A stretch of 64,000 nucleotides of DNA from Streptomyces pactum (GCF_016031615.1 NZ_JACYXC010000001.1:3844001-3908000); one strand, 5' to 3'; counted from the first letter of the stretch, positions 41,901 through 52,038 are shown. Notes: generated by a model not told the origin, from the letters alone. Translations and numbers: made by a program.

Positions 41901-44900
41901 TCAGCTCGCCTGCACGGACACGTCGTCCACCACGAAGCTGGTCTGCAGGCTGGCGTCCTCGGTACCGGTGAAGGTCAGGGTGACCTGCCGTCCGGCGTAC
42001 GCGCTGAGGTCCACCGTGCGCTGGGTGTAGCCGCTCGCCGCGTCCGTGTTGGAGAGCGAGTCGAGCGTGCTGGTCCCGGCCTTGACGGTGAAGGTGTCGT
42101 ACGCGGTGTTCTCGGTCTCCGCGGTGTCCACGTGCACCCAGTAGGTGAGCGTGGCCCGGGTGCAGTCCGCCGGCACCGTCACGGTCTGGCTGATGGTGTC
42201 GCTCTCGGCGTACCCGTAGCCGCCCAGCCAGGCGAAGCGGGTGCCGCTGTGCGCGTTCTGGCCGGCGTGCGCGCCGATCGCCCCGGTGTCCCCGGTCCAC
42301 GGCGAGGTGCCGCTCTCGAAGCCACCGTTGGTGATCAGCTGCCCGGCCTGGCAGCCGCCGGAGCCCTTCACGGTGAGGGTGAAGGTGGTGGTGTGGCTGA
42401 CCGTGCCGGTGCCGGTGACGGTGATGGTGTAGGTGCCCGGCGCGGCGGAGGCGGTGGTGGCCACCGTCATGGTCGCGCTGTTGCCCGAGGTCACCGACGA
42501 GGGGCTGAAGGAGACCGTCACCCCGGCCGGGGCACCGGACGCGGACAGGTTCACCGTCTGCGCGCTGCCGCTGGTGGTGGCGGTGGAGATGGTCGAGGTG
42601 ACCGAGGCTCCGGGGTCCACCGAGCCCGAGGCCGGGCTGGCCGACACCGAGAAGTCGTTGGCCGCGGTGCCGCCGACGGCGACCTTCCACAGGGTGTAGG
42701 CGATGCCGTCCACGCTGCGGTTCAGCCCGGTGGCGTTGATGTTGTTCGTGGTGTCACAGGAGGAGTGGTAGCAGGGGTCGTAGGCGCTCCCCGCGGTACC
42801 GCCCCACTTGCTCGCCTGGGCCGAGGTCTTCCGGGCGCTGGCGCCCATCGCGTACCCGGAGGTCGGGATGCCGATCTGCTCGAAGGAGTAGTCGTCGGAG
42901 CGGCCGGCGCCCTCGGTGTTCTCCTCCGGCTGCAGGTTCAGCGAGTCCCAGTACGCCTTCATCGGCTGGGCCGCGGCGGAGGTGATGTGGTTGATGAAGT
43001 AGCCGCCGTTGGTGGAGGCGACCATGTCGAAGTTGTAGTACGTCTTGATCTGGGACCGCTGGGCGGAGGTGAGGGAGCGGGCGTAGAAGTCGGAGCCGTT
43101 GAGCCCCTGCTCCTCGTCCGTCCACCAGGCGAACCGCACCCGGTTGCGCATGGTCGGGTTCTTCTCCGCCAGCACCAGGGCGGTCTCCAGCAGCGCGGCG
43201 GAGCCGGAGCCGTTGTCGTTGATGCCCGGTCCGGCCGAGACGCCGTCCAGGTGCGCGCCGAACATGTGGACGCTGTTGGCGTCACCGCCCGGCCACTCGG
43301 CGATCAGGTTGGGGCCGGCGCCGCTGGTGCAGCCGGAGGTGCAGGGCTGCTCGGTGACGGTGTACCCGGCGGCCTGCAGCTTGCCCTTCACGTAGGCCAC
43401 CGAGTCGCGGTAGCCCTGGCCGGTGGACCGGCGGTTGCCGCCGTTGCGGGAGGCGATGGACTGGAACTCGGTCAGGTGCGCCTGGACCTTGGCCACGTCG
43501 ATGTCCGGGGCGGTGCCGCCGGGCGTGCCGCCGCCGATGGTCAGCGTGTACTGCGCGGTGTGGCTGACCGTGCCGGTGCCGGTGACGGTGATGGTGTAGG
43601 TGCCCGGCGCGGCGGAGGCGGTGGTGGCCACCGTCATGGTCGCGCTGTTGCCCGAGGTCACCGACGAGGGGCTGAAGGAGACCGTCACCCCGGCCGGGGC
43701 ACCGGACGCGGACAGGTTCACCGTCTGCGCGCTGCCGCTGGTCGTGGTGGTGGAGACCGTCGCGGTGGCCGAGGAACCGGGGTTCACGCTGCCCGAGGAC
43801 GGGCCGATGGCCAGCGAGAAGTCGGCGCCCGGGGTGCCCGAGCAGGTCGGGTCACCGGTCTGCGCGGGCACGCTGACGGCGTCCCAGGCGGCCTTGGTCC
43901 GGTTGAACAGGGTGCAGGTGGAGTCGAGGTTCTTCGCGGCGGTCAGGGTCGCGGTGCGGTACTTCTTGTGGGTCATGCCGCTGGTCTTCAGCAGCATCCC
44001 GCCGTAGAAGATCTTGCCGGCGTTCTGGATGCCCACGCCGGTGACGGTGGAGTTGTTGCAGGTCGGGCTGGTCGGCTTGCCGTCACCCGGGTTCGACCCC
44101 TCGGAGAGCAGGTAGAACCAGTGGTTGAGCGGACCGGCCGCCGCGTGCACCTCGGTGCTGGGGATCGAGGAGGAGTAACAGTTGGGGTGGTTGAGGCGCG
44201 ACGGGTCGTACATGTTGCGGATCGGCCCGTTGCCGGTGAGGTTGATCATCTCGCCGACGAGGTAGTCGCCCGGGGTGTCGTACGGCGCCGGCTGGTTGGC
44301 GTACGCCTCGGTGAGGGCGCCGAAGATGTCACCGGTGGCCTCGCCCAGGCCGGCCTCGTTGTTCGCGCCGCCGGGGGTGTTCTGGTCGATGCCGTGGCCG
44401 TACTCGTGGGCCACCACGTCCATCCCGGCGATCCACTCGCCGGCCCGGTTGCGGCCGATGGTGATCCGGGAGCCGTCCCAGTAGGCGTTCTGCTCGTTCA
44501 GCCCGACCCGGGTCGGCCAGCTGCCGCCGTTGCCGTTGTGCCCGTTGCGGCCCAGCCAGTCCCGGAGCATGTTCCACTGCTTCTGCGCCGCGAACATCGC
44601 GTCGACGCAGCCGGTCTCCTTGCTGGTGGGGTTGCCGGTGCCCCAGCTGTCGGTGGACTTGGTGAACACCGTGCCGGTGGCGTGGTCGGCGCAGCTCAGG
44701 CCGGGCCGGCCCGGGTCCCGCAGCGAGTACTGGCCACCGGAGGAGGTGGTGTCGATGGACAGCGGGCTGGGGCCGTTCCACTTGCTGCTGCCGGTGCCGG
44801 CGCGCACGTCGTCGTAGCTCTCCAGCACCTTGCCGGTGGTGGCGTCCACGTAGACGTGCAGCCGGCTGGGCGCGGTGGCGGTGCGGCCGGTGACGACGGT

Positions 44901-45407
44901 CTCCCAGGCCAGCCGGGCCTTGCCGCCCTGCATCTTCACCACCAGCCGGCGGGACTCGGTCCGGTCGGCCTTCTTCAGCCGGGCGCGGCTGGTGCGCTCC
45001 GCCTCGGCGCCGGTGACCTTGGCCCTGGTGGACACCGAGATCCGGGACCGGCCGGTGGAGGACTGCACCGCGCGGACCTTGCCCTTGCCGTCGGCGAGGA
45101 CCACCGCGTCCCCGCCCACCACGGGCAGACCGCGGTACGTGCGGTCGTACGCGACCGAGTACAGGCCGTTGACCCAGGGGGTGACCATGGCGCGGTCGTA
45201 GCGCTCCTCGGGCCCCTTGGCGAGGGCGTCCAGCCCACTGGCCGCGGCCTTGTCGGCGGCGGATATCGCCCGGGAGACGGGGGTGACGGGCTTCGGCGCC
45301 GGTTCGGACCGGGGGGTGGCCGAGGCCGTGGACAGGGCGGGCAGCGCCGCCGCCCCGAGTGTGACGGCCAGGGAGAGGCCGGCCACCGTGAATCTTCGTA
45401 GCACCAT
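41901..45407 (-). CDS. Secreted double metalloprotease: M4 (thermolysin-like) plus M28 aminopeptidase
   Basis: One uninterrupted 1168-residue frame from the ATG at 45407 (AAGGAG upstream). Order: signal peptide (1-30); FTP/PepSY propeptide (to about 190); M4 domain with HEYGH at 334-338 and the third ligand in GLGEATGD about 20 residues on; Ig-like domain (about 527-615); M28 domain (about 633-905) with H719, D731, E765/E766, D794 and the final His in PCYHSSCD, as in S. griseus aminopeptidase; a second, nearly identical Ig-like domain; and a C-terminal jelly-roll-like domain starting LITNGGFE. It combines an endopeptidase and an aminopeptidase in one polypeptide. Confidence 0.92.
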   Translation of the reverse strand: MVLRRFTVAGLSLAVTLGAAALPALSTASATPRSEPAPKPVTPVSRAISAADKAAASGLDALAKGPEERYDRAMVTPWVNGLYSVAYDRTYRGLPVVGGDAVVLADGKGKVRAVQSSTGRSRISVSTRAKVTGAEAERTSRARLKKADRTESRRLVVKMQGGKARLAWETVVTGRTATAPSRLHVYVDATTGKVLESYDDVRAGTGSSKWNGPSPLSIDTTSSGGQYSLRDPGRPGLSCADHATGTVFTKSTDSWGTGNPTSKETGCVDAMFAAQKQWNMLRDWLGRNGHNGNGGSWPTRVGLNEQNAYWDGSRITIGRNRAGEWIAGMDVVAHEYGHGIDQNTPGGANNEAGLGEATGDIFGALTEAYANQPAPYDTPGDYLVGEMINLTGNGPIRNMYDPSRLNHPNCYSSSIPSTEVHAAAGPLNHWFYLLSEGSNPGDGKPTSPTCNNSTVTGVGIQNAGKIFYGGMLLKTSGMTHKKYRTATLTAAKNLDSTCTLFNRTKAAWDAVSVPAQTGDPTCSGTPGADFSLAIGPSSGSVNPGSSATATVSTTTTSGSAQTVNLSASGAPAGVTVSFSPSSVTSGNSATMTVATTASAAPGTYTITVTGTGTVSHTAQYTLTIGGGTPGGTAPDIDVAKVQAHLTEFQSIASRNGGNRRSTGQGYRDSVAYVKGKLQAAGYTVTEQPCTSGCTSGAGPNLIAEWPGGDANSVHMFGAHLDGVSAGPGINDNGSGSAALLETALVLAEKNPTMRNRVRFAWWTDEEQGLNGSDFYARSLTSAQRSQIKTYYNFDMVASTNGGYFINHITSAAAQPMKAYWDSLNLQPEENTEGAGRSDDYSFEQIGIPTSGYAMGASARKTSAQASKWGGTAGSAYDPCYHSSCDTTNNINATGLNRSVDGIAYTLWKVAVGGTAANDFSVSASPASGSVDPGASVTSTISTATTSGSAQTVNLSASGAPAGVTVSFSPSSVTSGNSATMTVATTASAAPGTYTITVTGTGTVSHTTTFTLTVKGSGGCQAGQLITNGGFESGTSPWTGDTGAIGAHAGQNAHSGTRFAWLGGYGYAESDTISQTVTVPADCTRATLTYWVHVDTAETENTAYDTFTVKAGTSTLDSLSNTDAASGYTQRTVDLSAYAGRQVTLTFTGTEDASLQTSFVVDDVSVQAS
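42391..43742 (-). repeat. 185-bp exact direct repeat (two Ig-like domains)
   Basis: 42391-42575 and 43558-43742 are identical over 185 bp, offset 1167 bp, and encode the core of the two Ig-like domains. Identity at silent positions means recent duplication or ongoing gene conversion. Confidence 0.95.
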
Positions 45408-46052
45408 GGCTCCTTGTGGGGGTTGGTGAGCCTCGCGCGGGTGTCGGCGCGAGGTTGGTGCTCGCGCTTCCGCGCAGGTGGTGCCGCCCGCCCGCGCGGG
45501 TGCACGCCGACGGGGGAGGGTGCGCGGAGTGGTGCGCGCGAGTGCTGGTGGTGCGGGGGGTGTTTCCGGTGGTGCGGGTGGTGCCGGTGGTACACCCGGC
45601 CGTGGGCGCGCCCGCACGTACCGCCGAACCCGGTGACTCCCGGACGCACAGCGGCGGCACGAACAAGGCATGTCCATGACCTGGCTGCGGCACAGTCACA
45701 TCCCGGTGGCCGCATCGTCAATGGAAGGCCTGGACCGGTCGCCCTTTGTCAAAAACCGGCAAGCCGCGATCGATATCCGAACCGGGTGGACGCCACCCCG
45801 GCAGCACCGCCGCACGGACCGGGGCCATGCCCACCGGCCACCGGCCACCGACTGCCGGCCACCGGCCGTCGACCGCTGACCGCCGATCACTGGCCGCCGA
45901 CCGTCGACCGCCCGGGGTCGCGTACCCCTCCGGGCCGGGTCGCCGGTGACGCGCCGGGGTCGCGTACCTCTCCGGGCCGGGTCGCCGGTGACGCGCCGGG
46001 TGCCGGTCCGGCGGGCCGGACGCCGGTGCCCGTCCCGGAGGAAATCCGGCGC
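45408..46052. other. Long intergenic region with lower-GC core and 42-bp tandem repeat
   Basis: Upstream of the protease, minus-strand TTGACA (45747-45752) and TTGACG (45716-45721) in a lower-GC stretch are candidate -35 elements. A 42-bp unit starting CCGGGGTCGCGTACC is repeated at 45912-45953 and 45954-45995 with one change. No gene is supported. Confidence 0.5.
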
Positions 46053-46083
46053 TTGCGCCTTCCGTTGCGGCAACTTCTACGGT
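46053..46083 (+). promoter_or_regulatory. MerR-type promoter, 19-bp spacer
   Basis: -35 TTGCGC (46053-46058) and -10 TACGGT (46078-46083) with exactly 19 bp between. The spacer contains GTTGC-GG-CAAC. It precedes the TipA-like gene by 46 bp. Confidence 0.7.
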
Positions 46084-46129
46084 CGTGCGTGTGGCCGGAG
46101 GGACCGGCCCGGCGAGGGAGGCACCGGCC

Positions 46130-46894
46130 ATGGCCTGGTCGATCGCGGAGGTGGCGCGGATGTCCCGGGTGACGTCGCGGACGCTGCGGTACTACGACGA
46201 GATCGGCCTGCTGCCACCCGCCTGGATCGGGAGCAACGGGCACCGCTACTACGAGGAGGCCGGTCTGCTGCGGTTGCAGCAGATCCTGCTGATGCGGGAG
46301 CTGGGCCTGGGGCTGCGCGAGATCCGGGCGGTCCTGGACAGCCGGCGCGACCAGGTGGCCGTGCTCCGCGAGCACCACCAGCGGCTGCTCGCGGAACGGG
46401 ACCGGCTGGAGACGCTGGCCCGCACGGTCGGCCGCACCATCGCCGAACTGGAAGAAGGTGAGGGGAAGGGCCGCATGACGAAGATCAACAAGCCGGAGAA
46501 CCTGTTCGAGGGGTTCCAGGCGCCCTCCGAGGCGGAGGCCGAGGTACGGGAGCGGTGGCCGCAGGCGTGGGAGCAGTCCCGGCAGGCCGTCGAGGCGATG
46601 TCCGCCGAGGACATGGAGCGCTGGCAGCGCGAGGTGACGGCGCAGATGATCCGCATGGCGGAGTTCATGGTGGCCGGCACGCCGGTGACCGACCCTGCGG
46701 TACAGGACGAGGTGGACGCCAACTACCGGGGCATCTGCCAGTTCTGGACCCCGACCGCGGAGGCGTACAAGGGGGTCGCCCGCACCTATGTCGAGGACCC
46801 GCAGATGCGGGCCAACTTCGACCGGATCGCCGACGGTCTCGCCGAGTACCAGCGCGATGCGATGACCGTGTACGCCGACACCCGGCTGAGCTGA
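46130..46894 (+). CDS. TipA-like MerR regulator with TipAS ligand domain
   Basis: A 254-residue protein from the ATG at 46130 behind GGGAGG. The MerR domain (SIAEVARMSRVTSRTLRYYDEIGLL) and coiled coil (to about 110) are followed by a TipAS domain of about 140 residues with LFEGFQ, EAEVRERWP and W-rich helices, the antibiotic-recognition fold. It probably activates its own promoter on binding a drug; no target gene is adjacent. Confidence 0.92.
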   Translation: MAWSIAEVARMSRVTSRTLRYYDEIGLLPPAWIGSNGHRYYEEAGLLRLQQILLMRELGLGLREIRAVLDSRRDQVAVLREHHQRLLAERDRLETLARTVGRTIAELEEGEGKGRMTKINKPENLFEGFQAPSEAEAEVRERWPQAWEQSRQAVEAMSAEDMERWQREVTAQMIRMAEFMVAGTPVTDPAVQDEVDANYRGICQFWTPTAEAYKGVARTYVEDPQMRANFDRIADGLAEYQRDAMTVYADTRLS

Positions 46895-47545
46895 CCGCAC
46901 CCCGACGGGCCGTCCGGCGGGTGATGGGCACGGCCGGCGGCGAACGGCCGCGCCGCCGGCGGTGCCTCGTGCCTCGGGGAGGTCCGCCCTGCCACCGGTC
47001 CGGGGCGGGTGGTGCGGTCCGGGGCGGGTGGTGCGGTCCGGGGCGGGCGGCACGGGTCCGCCGCACCGGGACGGCGCAGCTCACGGGGGACGGTGTGGTC
47101 CGCGCCTGGCCGGTGTGGCGCGCGGGGAGACGGTGAGGCCCACCGGCGGAGGGCGTCACGCGCGGGTGGACGGCGTGGCCCATGGGGGGAGGCCGGGCGC
47201 ACGGGGACGGCCGGGCACACGGGTACGGGCCGACGTCCGGGACCGCCGCGGGTGGGGGCCCGCGCGGCCGGGGCGGCACCGGCACCCGGCAGGGACCACG
47301 GCCGTCGGTCCGCCCGGCGCGTGGCCGGGTGTCGGCACCCTGAGCGGTACGGGACCGGGAGCCGGCACCCACTGCGGTGGCGTTGGGCCGCCGACCGGCA
47401 GCGGCACGGGGCTCGCAAGCCGGTGCCCCGAGCGGCACGGGGCCGGGGGCCGGCACCCCGAGCGGCACAAGATCGCCGGCCGGCGCCCCGGCGGGAGATG
47501 ACGGGGCAGGGGCCGCCGGCCGGCGGCCCGGCGGCGGGTGGCGGG
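46895..47545. other. Convergent intergenic region, 19-bp tandem repeat
   Basis: GGTCCGGGGCGGGTGGTGC is repeated three times at 46997-47053 (period 19). The rest is high-GC with loose repeats of GAGCGGCAC / GGGGCCGGGGGCCGGCACC. No gene is supported. Confidence 0.5.
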
Positions 47546-49018
47546 TCAGGGGCGGTCGTCGGCCAGGGCGGCCAGCCGCTCGCGGAACTCCCGGACCTCG
47601 CGGAGCCCGCCCCAGCCACCGGCCAGCCGCCGGTCCAGCCCGTGCAGTTCGCGGGCGACGGTCAGCCGCCGGGCCGCCGCCGCCTCGGCCACCACCGGTG
47701 CCGCGAGGTCCAGGGCCACGTCGGGGTGTCCGGCGCAGGCGTGGCAGTCCGCCAGCCGCACGGTGAGCAGCAGCCGGGCGGGCAGCATGGCCGGCGGGAG
47801 GCTCCCCAGGGCCCGCGCGGTCGCCCGGACGGCACGGCGGGCGGCGGCCCGGTCCGCCACCGCGGTGGACAGGTCGCGCAGCGCGCCGCCGGCCGCCGAC
47901 TCGATCCGCAACTCGCCGCCGCCGCCCCGCAGCCAGGGGGCCTCCTCCAGGTCGTGGCGGCCCAGCCGGGCCAGCCCCCGGCGTCCCAGGGTCAGGTGGT
48001 GGCGGCTCTCCGCGCCCTCGCCGAGCAGCGCGTGGCCCCGCGCCTGGTACAGGTGCCCCAGCACCGCGGTCCAGCCGCGCCGGGGGTCCAGCGCCGCCAG
48101 GGCCTGGGCGTACCCGAGGGCCGACGCGGCGTCGCCGTCCAGCCGCGCCAGTACGCTCATGTCGACCAGCACGGTGGCCCGTACCGGTACGGCGTCGGCC
48201 GCGTCCGCCCAGCGCAGCGCGTGCCCGAACCAGGCCATGGCGATGGCGCTCTGGCCCCGGTGCATCCGCAGCCGGCCCGCGAGCTGGGCGTAGCGCGCGG
48301 CGAGCCGCAACTGCCCGGCGGCCGGCCGGCCCGCCGCGTCCGCCGCCCGCGCCCAGTCCACCACCGAGCGCAGGACCCGTTCCACGGTGCCCAGCAGGGC
48401 GGTGGAGGTGGTGTGCGTGGTGACGCGCAGGCATCCGTCGAGCAGCGCGGTGAGGCCGTGGACGACGTCCGGGTCCGCCGTGACCGGCGTCCGGGCCGTT
48501 CCCGCCGCCTCCACCTCGGCGAGCAGCGCCGGCAGGTCGCCCGCGGCGGGCACCGGACAGTCGGCGGGGCCGTGCAGCGGACAGGGCGTGCCGTCCGGGG
48601 AGAGCCGGGCCGGCCACTCGCCGGTCACCGCCGCGGGGGCCGGGGGCGCCGGGGACGGGGGTCCGTCGCCGCGCCGGCCCCCCGGCAGAGGTGTGAACAG
48701 TCCCGGCTCCAGCCGCGGCGCGCCGGTCCGGCCGGGCGCGCCGGTCACCTCGGCCACCCCGGCCACCAGGGCGGTCAGCTCACCGCCGGTCGCCAGCGCC
48801 GCGTCCAGCCGGCGCACCAGATCCGCCGGGGGCTCCCGCAGGCCGCTCTCCCACTTGCTGATCAGGGTGTGGTGGTAGCCCAGCCGCAGGCCGAGCTGGT
48901 GCTGGGTGAGTCCGGCCCGCCGGCGGTGGTACTTCAGCCGGCTGCCGAACTCGGCCAGCCGGCCGGCCGGCCGCGGTCGTCCGGTCGGTTCCTGCGGTCT
49001 GATCTCGCGCACGGGCAT
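47546..49018 (-). CDS. XRE-family regulator with TPR-like C-terminus
   Basis: A 490-residue protein from the ATG at 49018 (AGGAG upstream). The HTH lies at about 20-75 (LKYHRRRAGLTQHQLGLRLGYHHTLISKWE). A Pro/Gly-rich linker follows, then about 330 residues of Ala/Leu/Arg-rich helical repeats of TPR type. This layout is common in Streptomyces developmental or signalling regulators. The ligand and targets are unknown. Confidence 0.85.
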   Translation of the reverse strand: MPVREIRPQEPTGRPRPAGRLAEFGSRLKYHRRRAGLTQHQLGLRLGYHHTLISKWESGLREPPADLVRRLDAALATGGELTALVAGVAEVTGAPGRTGAPRLEPGLFTPLPGGRRGDGPPSPAPPAPAAVTGEWPARLSPDGTPCPLHGPADCPVPAAGDLPALLAEVEAAGTARTPVTADPDVVHGLTALLDGCLRVTTHTTSTALLGTVERVLRSVVDWARAADAAGRPAAGQLRLAARYAQLAGRLRMHRGQSAIAMAWFGHALRWADAADAVPVRATVLVDMSVLARLDGDAASALGYAQALAALDPRRGWTAVLGHLYQARGHALLGEGAESRHHLTLGRRGLARLGRHDLEEAPWLRGGGGELRIESAAGGALRDLSTAVADRAAARRAVRATARALGSLPPAMLPARLLLTVRLADCHACAGHPDVALDLAAPVVAEAAAARRLTVARELHGLDRRLAGGWGGLREVREFRERLAALADDRP

Positions 49019-49402
49019 CGGCCACTCCTGTCGAGTCCCCTCCGGCCGAGCCACCGCTCGGCCGTCGGCCGTTCGCCCATGCGTGGCACCCGTGTCGCGC
49101 CGCGCTCAGCCGCGGTCGGAGGTTAGCCGCCCCCGACTTCTCCGGACACGGGCTTTACCCAAAGCTGGTGCGCGAGGCGCCGACGGGCCGAGGACCGGGC
49201 CGTGGGGCCGGGCCGGGGCGGGACGCCACCGGGAGCCGGCCGGTGCCGGTCGGCCACGGGTCGGGAGCCTGCCCCGGCCGCGGGGTTGGCCGGGGGCACA
49301 GGGTCGCCGGTGCCGGTCGCTGCTGATCTGGCTCCGCCTGCGCTCATGGCGCCGCATGGATCGTGGACGGCGGGATACGGTCCGGTGGGAGGTGCGAGGG
49401 GA
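49019..49402. other. Divergent intergenic region
   Basis: It carries promoters for the XRE regulator and the NUDIX gene. A lower-GC patch (GGGCTTTACCCAAAGC near 49150) is partly palindromic. No gene is supported. Confidence 0.4.
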
Positions 49403-49858
49403 ATGAGTTTCCGGTTGGCGGCGTACGCCGTGTGCATCGAGGACGGCCGGGTACTGCTCGCCCGTCACGTGTCGGACAACTGGACTCTTCCGGGCGGCAG
49501 GGTCGAGCACGCGGAGGATCCGTTTGACACGGTGGTCCGGGAGGTTGCCGAGGAGACCGGCTGCTCCGCGGTGGTCGAGCGCCTGCTGGGCGTGGATTCC
49601 AGGGTGATCCCCGCAGCCGTCGCGCGGGCGGGAATCGAGCACCAGAATGTCGGTGTCTTCTACCAGGTCCGTATCACTGGCGGCCGGCTCCGGCCGGAGC
49701 CGAACGGCGAAACCGTCGAGTCGGTCTGGACTCCGATTCCCGATGTCGCTCGTCTGCGCCGGTCATCGCTGGTCGATGTCGGCCTCGCCCTGGCTCGGAC
49801 CCTTCCGGTGACCGGCCACGTCGATGCCGTTCCGGTCTGCGGCCTGATCCAGCACTGA
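49403..49858 (+). CDS. NUDIX hydrolase
   Basis: A 151-residue pyrophosphohydrolase from the ATG at 49403 behind GAGGGG. The Nudix box is GGRVEHAEDPFDTVVREVAEETG (Gx5Ex7REVxEExG), complete. The substrate, a nucleoside diphosphate derivative, is not deducible. Codon use includes more T-ending codons than its neighbours, hinting at later acquisition. Confidence 0.9.
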   Translation: MSFRLAAYAVCIEDGRVLLARHVSDNWTLPGGRVEHAEDPFDTVVREVAEETGCSAVVERLLGVDSRVIPAAVARAGIEHQNVGVFYQVRITGGRLRPEPNGETVESVWTPIPDVARLRRSSLVDVGLALARTLPVTGHVDAVPVCGLIQH

Positions 49859-50057
49859 GGCGCAGCGCCGGCCACACCATCGCCCGTTCTCGTCCGACGG
49901 AGGTCCACCGGGCTTCAGAACCACCGCCGACACCCCCTGCCCGAACCGGACACCGGCCTGGGCGCGGAGCGGTGGGCGTCGGGTGGCGAGCGGACAAGGA
50001 CAGGCCAAGGGCCGGGGCGGGGGCGCGCCGTCATCTCCGGGGCCGGGGCGCCCGCCG

Positions 50058-51245
50058 TCAGTCCGGGACCGGGCCGGTGGGCACGCGGGCGGCGCTGAGT
50101 TCGGCGAGCAGTTCCGGGCCGCTCCAGGTCCGCGCCGCCTCCGGCCCCGCCGCCTCCGCCTGCCGCACCAGCGTGACCAGGCGGGCGTTGACCGGTGCCC
50201 GCAGGCCGTGCTGTTCGGCCAGGGAGACGATCTCGCCCTGGAGGCTGTCGATCTCGGTGGGCCGGCCGCGCCGCAGGTCCTCCCACATGGACGAGCGCGC
50301 CTCGGCGTCGATGGCGAGGGTGGCGGCGGCCAGTCGGCGGAACACCGGGTCCGGCAGCCGCAGCAGACGCGGCATCCAGAGGGCGGGCAGGGCGCCCAGC
50401 CGGGCCGGCCGCACCTCCGCCGCGCGGTACGCGGCGAGCGCCTCGCGCTGGCACAGCGCCAGGCAGAAGCGGTAGGGGCGCCGGCCGAGCTGGTCCCGCA
50501 GCGGCAGCCCGGACAGGGCGTTGATCGCGTTGTTGAGGTTCATCAGCAGCTTGGCGTGCTGGATCTCGCGCATGTCCGGCCGGGCCTCGACCCGCAGTCC
50601 GGCACGGGCGAGCAGCGCGGTCAGCGGTGCCCCGGCCGGGTCGTCGTCGATCATCAGCACGCCCGCGGTGCCCTGGTGGAACCGGCCCGGGGCGGTCTGC
50701 ACCACGTTGTACGGGACCATGCCCGCCAGCACCCGTGGGGCCCGCCGCCGGTCGGCCGCCGCCTCTCCGGCCGCCGGCTCCGCTGCCCCCGCCGCCGGCC
50801 GGCCCGGGCCGGTGACCGTGCCGGTGCCGGGTCCGCGCGTACCGGCGTCCGCCTCCGCACCGTCCCGGTCCCGCAGCCCGGCCCGGAGGACCTCCGGGTT
50901 GCGCAGACCGTTCTGGAAACTCACCACCACGGCACCCGGCGCGAGGTGCGGGGCGAGCTGACGTGCGGCCTCCCGGGTCGCCGCGGACTTCACGGTGACC
51001 AGCACGTGGTCGGCGTCCGTCGCGGCCTCCGCGGAGGTGGACAGGCGTACCGCCGCCGGATCGACCCGGGTGACCGGGCGGCCGCCACCGCTGACCACGA
51101 GACCGTGCTTCCGCAGCGCCTCCATCGCCGCCGGCCGGCCGATCAGGGTGACATCGGCGAACGGCGCCAGTCGGCCGCCGAGATGACAGCCGATGCTGCC
51201 GGCGCCGAACACGGCGATCCGGGGGCGCGGTGCGGGGTGCGGCAT
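50058..51245 (-). CDS. 2-dehydropantoate 2-reductase (ketopantoate reductase) family
   Basis: A 395-residue NADPH-dependent enzyme: Rossmann motif GAGSIGCHLGG, TVKSAATREAA, SFQNGLRNPEVL, catalytic Lys in KLLMNLNNAINAL and the C-terminal SSMWEDLRRGRPTEID signature. A low-complexity insert of about 45 Gly/Ala/Thr-rich residues separates the two parts of the N-terminal domain, making it longer than typical PanE (about 300). A role in pantothenate synthesis or a paralogous reduction is possible. Confidence 0.88.
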   Translation of the reverse strand: MPHPAPRPRIAVFGAGSIGCHLGGRLAPFADVTLIGRPAAMEALRKHGLVVSGGGRPVTRVDPAAVRLSTSAEAATDADHVLVTVKSAATREAARQLAPHLAPGAVVVSFQNGLRNPEVLRAGLRDRDGAEADAGTRGPGTGTVTGPGRPAAGAAEPAAGEAAADRRRAPRVLAGMVPYNVVQTAPGRFHQGTAGVLMIDDDPAGAPLTALLARAGLRVEARPDMREIQHAKLLMNLNNAINALSGLPLRDQLGRRPYRFCLALCQREALAAYRAAEVRPARLGALPALWMPRLLRLPDPVFRRLAAATLAIDAEARSSMWEDLRRGRPTEIDSLQGEIVSLAEQHGLRAPVNARLVTLVRQAEAAGPEAARTWSGPELLAELSAARVPTGPVPD

Positions 51246-52038
51246 GACCTCTCCTCACGATCGGCGGACACGCACGGGACCCCGCCGCCACGGCCGGCCA
51301 CCGGCCGAAGCCCCGCTCCGGCCGGACCACCACGGCCCCCGGTCGAGCGGCACACCGCCACCCCGGTGCGGCGGCGCGGTACCGTCCGGCGTCGTCCCCA
51401 CCGCCGGTACGGCGTCTCGCCACCCGGTACGAGGCGGCGCCGACCTCGGCGGCACGCGGCCGTGCGCCGACGTACCGCGTCGCGAGGACCGGTGCCGCCG
51501 ACGGGCGTTCCCGGACCTCCGGCACCGCCCCGGGCGCACCGCTCCCCGGCCGTGCGCCACGCCGGAATCCCGGTGGCCGATCCTCCACCAGATCCGCCCA
51601 CCGGCCAAGACCCCCGTCCCACCGGTCCCATGGATCCCACGCATCCCACCGATCCCACCGGTCCCGGTCCCAGCGGTCCCCCCGATCGTCACGAGGCAGG
51701 GGGCGCCGGCCGGTGCCGGGGCCGGCAGCGTCCCGGCCCCGGGGAGTGCCCGGGCCCGGGAAGCGGTCCGCGCGGTCGGTGCGCCGGTCCGGATGGGTGC
51801 CCCTCCGCGACCGTTCTCCAGAGGTGCGCCGGTCCGGCCGGCCGGTCCGTTCCACCGCCGTGCCCGGCCCGGGAACGCCCTCGCCGGGGCGGGCCCGTGA
51901 ACGGTGGCCGGGGCGGGGCGGACCCGGCCGGCGTCGCGGCGCCACCGGAACCGGCCGGCCTCACGGCCCCACCGGCCCCCGGCCGAGGCGCCCCGAGCCG
52001 CGTCCCCGGAGCCGGCTCGAATCCGCCGTACCACCGCA
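51246..52038. other. Long intergenic region with CCCAC(C)GATC short tandem repeat
   Basis: No gene is supported on either strand despite long open frames, which lack family resemblance. At about 51615-51680 a short GATCCCAC(C)/GGTCCC motif repeats with a 9-10-bp period. Confidence 0.5.

Noticed and set aside
41280..45401. 1373-codon plus-strand open frame opposite the double protease
   Set aside because: Antisense shadow of a GC-rich gene; Val/Gly/Arg-rich with no domain. The minus strand encodes complete M4 and M28 motifs.
45408..45995. CRISPR-like array suspected from the 42-bp direct repeats
   Set aside because: The copies are directly adjacent without spacers, and no cas gene is present. 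A simple tandem duplication.
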